NCBI GenBank assembly: GCA_005223375.1
Contig: RXOD01004016.1
Span: 1-31,740, forward strand
Origin: Amoebophrya sp. AT5.2
Taxonomy: Eukaryota > Sar > Dinophyceae > Syndiniales > Amoebophryaceae
DNA length: 31,740 bases
Direction: 5' to 3'
The notes beneath the pieces were generated by a model that was given only the letters and a program-made list of their open reading frames with translations, had not been told where the DNA came from and did not search any database. Numbering within the stretch: the stretch's first letter is position 1; each line of letters begins with the position of its first letter. Below, piece after piece: positions 29,365 to 31,740 of the stretch. The translations under genes were made by a program, and so were the position numbers.

Positions 29365-30354
29365 TTAGATTGCGTTCCCAACGTCCAGTGGCTTGCCTAT
29401 GCTTCCGTTCGTGGTCCCAAGCGACTTCTCTGCTGCTCCCGTCCTGTCGGCTGCCTGTCCTTCTTTGCCCGCGCGGTCGAATGCACAAGACGTCGCTACG
29501 TTGCTTATGGAGAGCACCCACGACAGAATGCCGATTGCGCGTCCCAACGTGCGCTGTCCCTCCACCGTGTAGTTTTTCCCACCCATTATCAACGCCCCAA
29601 TCCAAAAGTAGAAAAGGGCCAAACCTGTGGAAATGGTGCAATGCGAATGCCATGATAAAGGGAACGGCGACAGCATCGTAGCAAAACACTGTTTTCGACT
29701 TGTATGTTGACAAGAGCGCCTGCGCCGCAATCGACGTCGACCCTTAGATAGTACTAACTTAAGTACCAAGCTTGTCCATGAAGAAGCGCCCGAGTGTGTT
29801 GCGCAGCGTTTTTGCTCCTCCACTGGTGCTTCCCGAGTCCGGGAAAATAAATCTTCCCTCGGCAACTCCGACCAGGATACCGGCCACGAAAAAAAGCATC
29901 GCTTGCGAGATCGAGTAGCAAACGGAGAAAAAATCGGTGTTGTCGAGGCGGAGGAAAGTGTAGCCAGACATCACCAACATCCCGCCACAGTTCTGAGGTT
30001 GCATGGTTATTTGGATTTTGGAATCAGTCGGTCTTCGTCTTGGTGGAATTACTGATGATTGATTGAAGCACCGAATGAAAGCATGATCATACAGATACAT
30101 GTAGATGTACATCAGGCACTATTAATTATATTCATCTTCGGGTCGAAAAAAACTGCCACGAGCGCACGTACCAGCAAGCCTCCTGCCGAAAGCAGCAGCT
30201 TAAACATCTGAAGGCGGGTCTTGGGCTCTTTCGACCGTTTCATTGCGCTGAACTTGGTCTCTGTCGGCTTCTGGGGCGAAGTGGGTGAAGTGGGCGCCTC
30301 CAGTGGCTGCGAATTCGTCTCAGGGTTTAGATCATCGTCATACAGGCGAAACAT
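29365..30354 (-). CDS. Four-helix membrane protein, TVP15/COPI-associated-like (3 exons, 222 aa)
   Basis: Exons 30354-30172, 29992-29767 and 29624-29365 keep frame (669 bases). ATG 30354 gives MFRLYDDDLNPETN; the open frame continues upstream but without another ATG that I can see. Residues 1-48 are polar and Pro-rich. Four hydrophobic segments follow: about 50-75, 82-106, 136-152 and 163-183. Between the second and third is NTLGRFFMDKLG, then GLALFYFWIGALIMG and NYTVEGQRTLGRAIGIL. Four helices with a GRFF/GRxLFY-type junction resemble the COPI-associated/TVP15 family of Golgi membrane proteins. Known members take part in vesicle traffic in the Golgi. The tail is a polar Ala/Gly-rich stretch. 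The assignment rests on pattern and topology only. Intron 1 position is set by phase and a TCAG acceptor. Confidence 0.7.
29625..29766 (-). other. Intron 2 of the four-helix protein gene (142 bases)
   Basis: Donor AAGCTTG|GTACTT, acceptor TTTCCACAG|GTTTGG, phase 1. GGT is repeated at both borders. Removal joins KLG to LALFYFWIGA. Confidence 0.85.
29993..30171 (-). other. Intron 1 of the four-helix protein gene (179 bases)
   Basis: Donor TTGCTG|GTACGT, acceptor CAACCTCAG|AACTGT, phase 0. A later donor AATA|GTGCCT would break phase, so this one is preferred. Confidence 0.65.
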
Positions 30355-30619
30355 GAGGAGGAGTCCAGGAAACAATCGTCTAAATACTACGAATATGTCC
30401 ACATGGCGGCGCACATTTGGTTAACTACTGCTGAATGCTTCTGGTTCTTCTGCTGTTGACTAGTGGTCGTCCCTCAGTAATCGACGCACACGCACCACCT
30501 CGATTGTGTTTTAGTAGCACAGACCAACGCGAACGCTTTCACAGGAGACCGTCCCGCGATGTCTTCAATGTTGGTTGCAAACACTCTATCCTCTGCCTCC
30601 GCTGTGAACAGTTTTCTTG

Positions 30620-31672
30620 TCACGACACAGTAGAGTTGCCGATCGTCTGTTGCTCCGGTGCATTTGCAGCCGCAATCGCCGGCGGCAGGTTCTCTAAAGA
30701 CACCTGTTCCTGCAGGATTTTTTGCAGTCGATTGTTCAGCACCATGCATCCTTTCTTGCTCAAGTGCAGCCCGTCCACTCGATACAAAGACGACACTGTC
30801 TTCGGATCAGTGAGCGCAGCGTCGTCGACCGAGTCATGGAAGACGAACCTCGGATGCAGGTGCGCAAACTGCGGAAAGGCCTCCGCTTCCTTCGCGTTGA
30901 GCTCTGCGAACATTTTCTCTGCCTCCTGGTTATAGTCCACGTGCTTCTTGTGCATGAACCTCGTGCCCGGCGTGCGCTTCGCGCCGAAGAAGATCACGTG
31001 CCGCAGGTGGCTGCGTGGTCGGCGCACCAGCGAAAATCGAGCCGCGTCACCCCCGTTCAAAGCCGTCGGCGTCAGCAACGCCCGCAGCATGCCCACGGCG
31101 TGCCCCTGCGAGCAGTCGGGCTCGCCCAGGAGACTGTTTTCGCCGCAAATCACCACGTACACCGAGGGACGGAGCTGCGCGTCGATCTCCTCCGCCCGCA
31201 GCAACAGGTCCTGCAAATTTCCGCCCCCAACGCCGATGTTCACAGCGGGAATCGCAGTGCTCGACGCACCTCCGGACACCTTCCACGAGGTAAGGTGCCA
31301 CGGTTCCCACCACTCCACGTCCGAGTCACCGACGAAGGCGATCGGTCCACGACAGCCGCCGGCGTTAGTTGCGTTCCAGTGGGCAACCCGCCCCAGCGCC
31401 ACCTGCAGACGCTGCGAGCAGGCACGGCTCTCCTCCCGCTCCTTCTTCGGCAGTGGGCACTTGCTCAGGGGCTGCTCCACCGGGTCGTCCGTGCCGCAGC
31501 AACACTCGACGGGTCTGCCGAGACAATGGACGCCGCAAAGCACGATACAGTTCACCACGCAGTCATCGTCCGGACCCCTGGTCCTGGTCTGCCAGCCAGT
31601 AGGCATGGTCGCCCTCGGATCCGGCACGAAGACGGTCAAGTCGCCGCTCGACATGTCCGTTCGAGAAACCAT
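30620..31672 (-). CDS. SGNH/GDSL-type hydrolase (350 aa)
   Basis: Single-exon ORF of 350 residues from ATG 31672 to TGA 30620. SGNH-fold enzymes hydrolyse esters of lipids or sugars with a Ser-Asp-His triad and oxyanion-hole Gly and Asn. The four blocks are seen in order: block I FVGDSDVEWW with nucleophile Ser117; block II NIGVGGGNLQDLL with the oxyanion Gly near 149; block III VVICGENSLLG with Asn179; block V YRVDGLHLSKKG with Asp300 and His303. The N-terminal 70 residues are polar, except for a short Cys-rich hydrophobic stretch (VVNCIVLCGVHCLG) that could be a membrane anchor or part of a disulfide-rich loop. The substrate cannot be told. The length suits a single hydrolase domain. Confidence 0.9.
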   Translation of the reverse strand: MVSRTDMSSGDLTVFVPDPRATMPTGWQTRTRGPDDDCVVNCIVLCGVHCLGRPVECCCGTDDPVEQPLSKCPLPKKEREESRACSQRLQVALGRVAHWNATNAGGCRGPIAFVGDSDVEWWEPWHLTSWKVSGGASSTAIPAVNIGVGGGNLQDLLLRAEEIDAQLRPSVYVVICGENSLLGEPDCSQGHAVGMLRALLTPTALNGGDAARFSLVRRPRSHLRHVIFFGAKRTPGTRFMHKKHVDYNQEAEKMFAELNAKEAEAFPQFAHLHPRFVFHDSVDDAALTDPKTVSSLYRVDGLHLSKKGCMVLNNRLQKILQEQVSLENLPPAIAAANAPEQQTIGNSTVS

Positions 31673-31740
31673 TGAGATTGATACACAGACTCACTTTAAG
31701 TGGTTTAATTTAGCGTATAGTAATGAAGAAGGGGGTGACT

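Noticed and set aside
15588..31672. A co-regulated polyketide gene cluster including the hydrolase, FkbM-domain and membrane protein genes
   Set aside because: Neighbouring genes have unrelated roles as far as can be seen, and gene arrays in this lineage are not functional clusters. The hydrolase link is kept only as a remark.

Overview
The window is nuclear DNA of a eukaryote, most likely a dinoflagellate-lineage alveolate with a compact genome, possibly a syndinian such as Amoebophrya. This is inference from three things seen here. All ten protein-coding genes lie on the minus strand, like the unidirectional gene arrays of dinoflagellates. Genes are broken by short GT-AG introns of about 100-200 bases. 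One duplicated gene starts with a ubiquitin-like segment of a kind I associate with dinoflagellate proteins. There is no operon, RBS, IS element, CRISPR array, rRNA or tRNA that I can support.

Layout from left to right (every gene reads right to left). Positions 1-4258 hold two tandem copies of an unrecognised gene with an N-terminal ubiquitin-like segment. The left copy runs off the window. A third, diverged C-terminal fragment lies between them. Positions 5101-6310 hold a three-exon gene for a coiled-coil protein with an Ala/Thr/Pro repeat. Positions 7298-10210 hold a three-exon Ser-rich protein with an RS-like block. Positions 11197-13871 hold a two-exon secreted or membrane-anchored protein whose C-terminus is an FkbM-type methyltransferase. 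Positions 15588-24206 hold the main gene, a four-exon, 2715-residue fatty acid synthase or reducing polyketide synthase. Its order is KS-AT-DH-(non-catalytic core)-ER-KR-ACP, as in animal FAS but without a thioesterase. Positions 25458-26558 hold a charged protein ending in an acidic tail. Positions 27397-28683 hold a protein with a PGPGSY motif. Positions 29365-30354 hold a four-helix membrane protein resembling the TVP15/COPI-associated family. Positions 30620-31672 hold an SGNH/GDSL hydrolase.

I rebuilt the exon structures by hand from reading frame, splice dinucleotides and family motifs; every multi-exon model keeps frame across all its junctions. The introns are the most unusual part of the window. 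Eight of twelve start GTAC instead of GTRAGT. Seven of twelve sit between AG|GT-like repeats, as if inserted with a short target duplication. Two introns of the synthase gene share a 19-base block with two mismatches. Together these suggest introner-like, mobile introns. Apart from the synthase, and perhaps a lipid link to the hydrolase, the genes show no common pathway.
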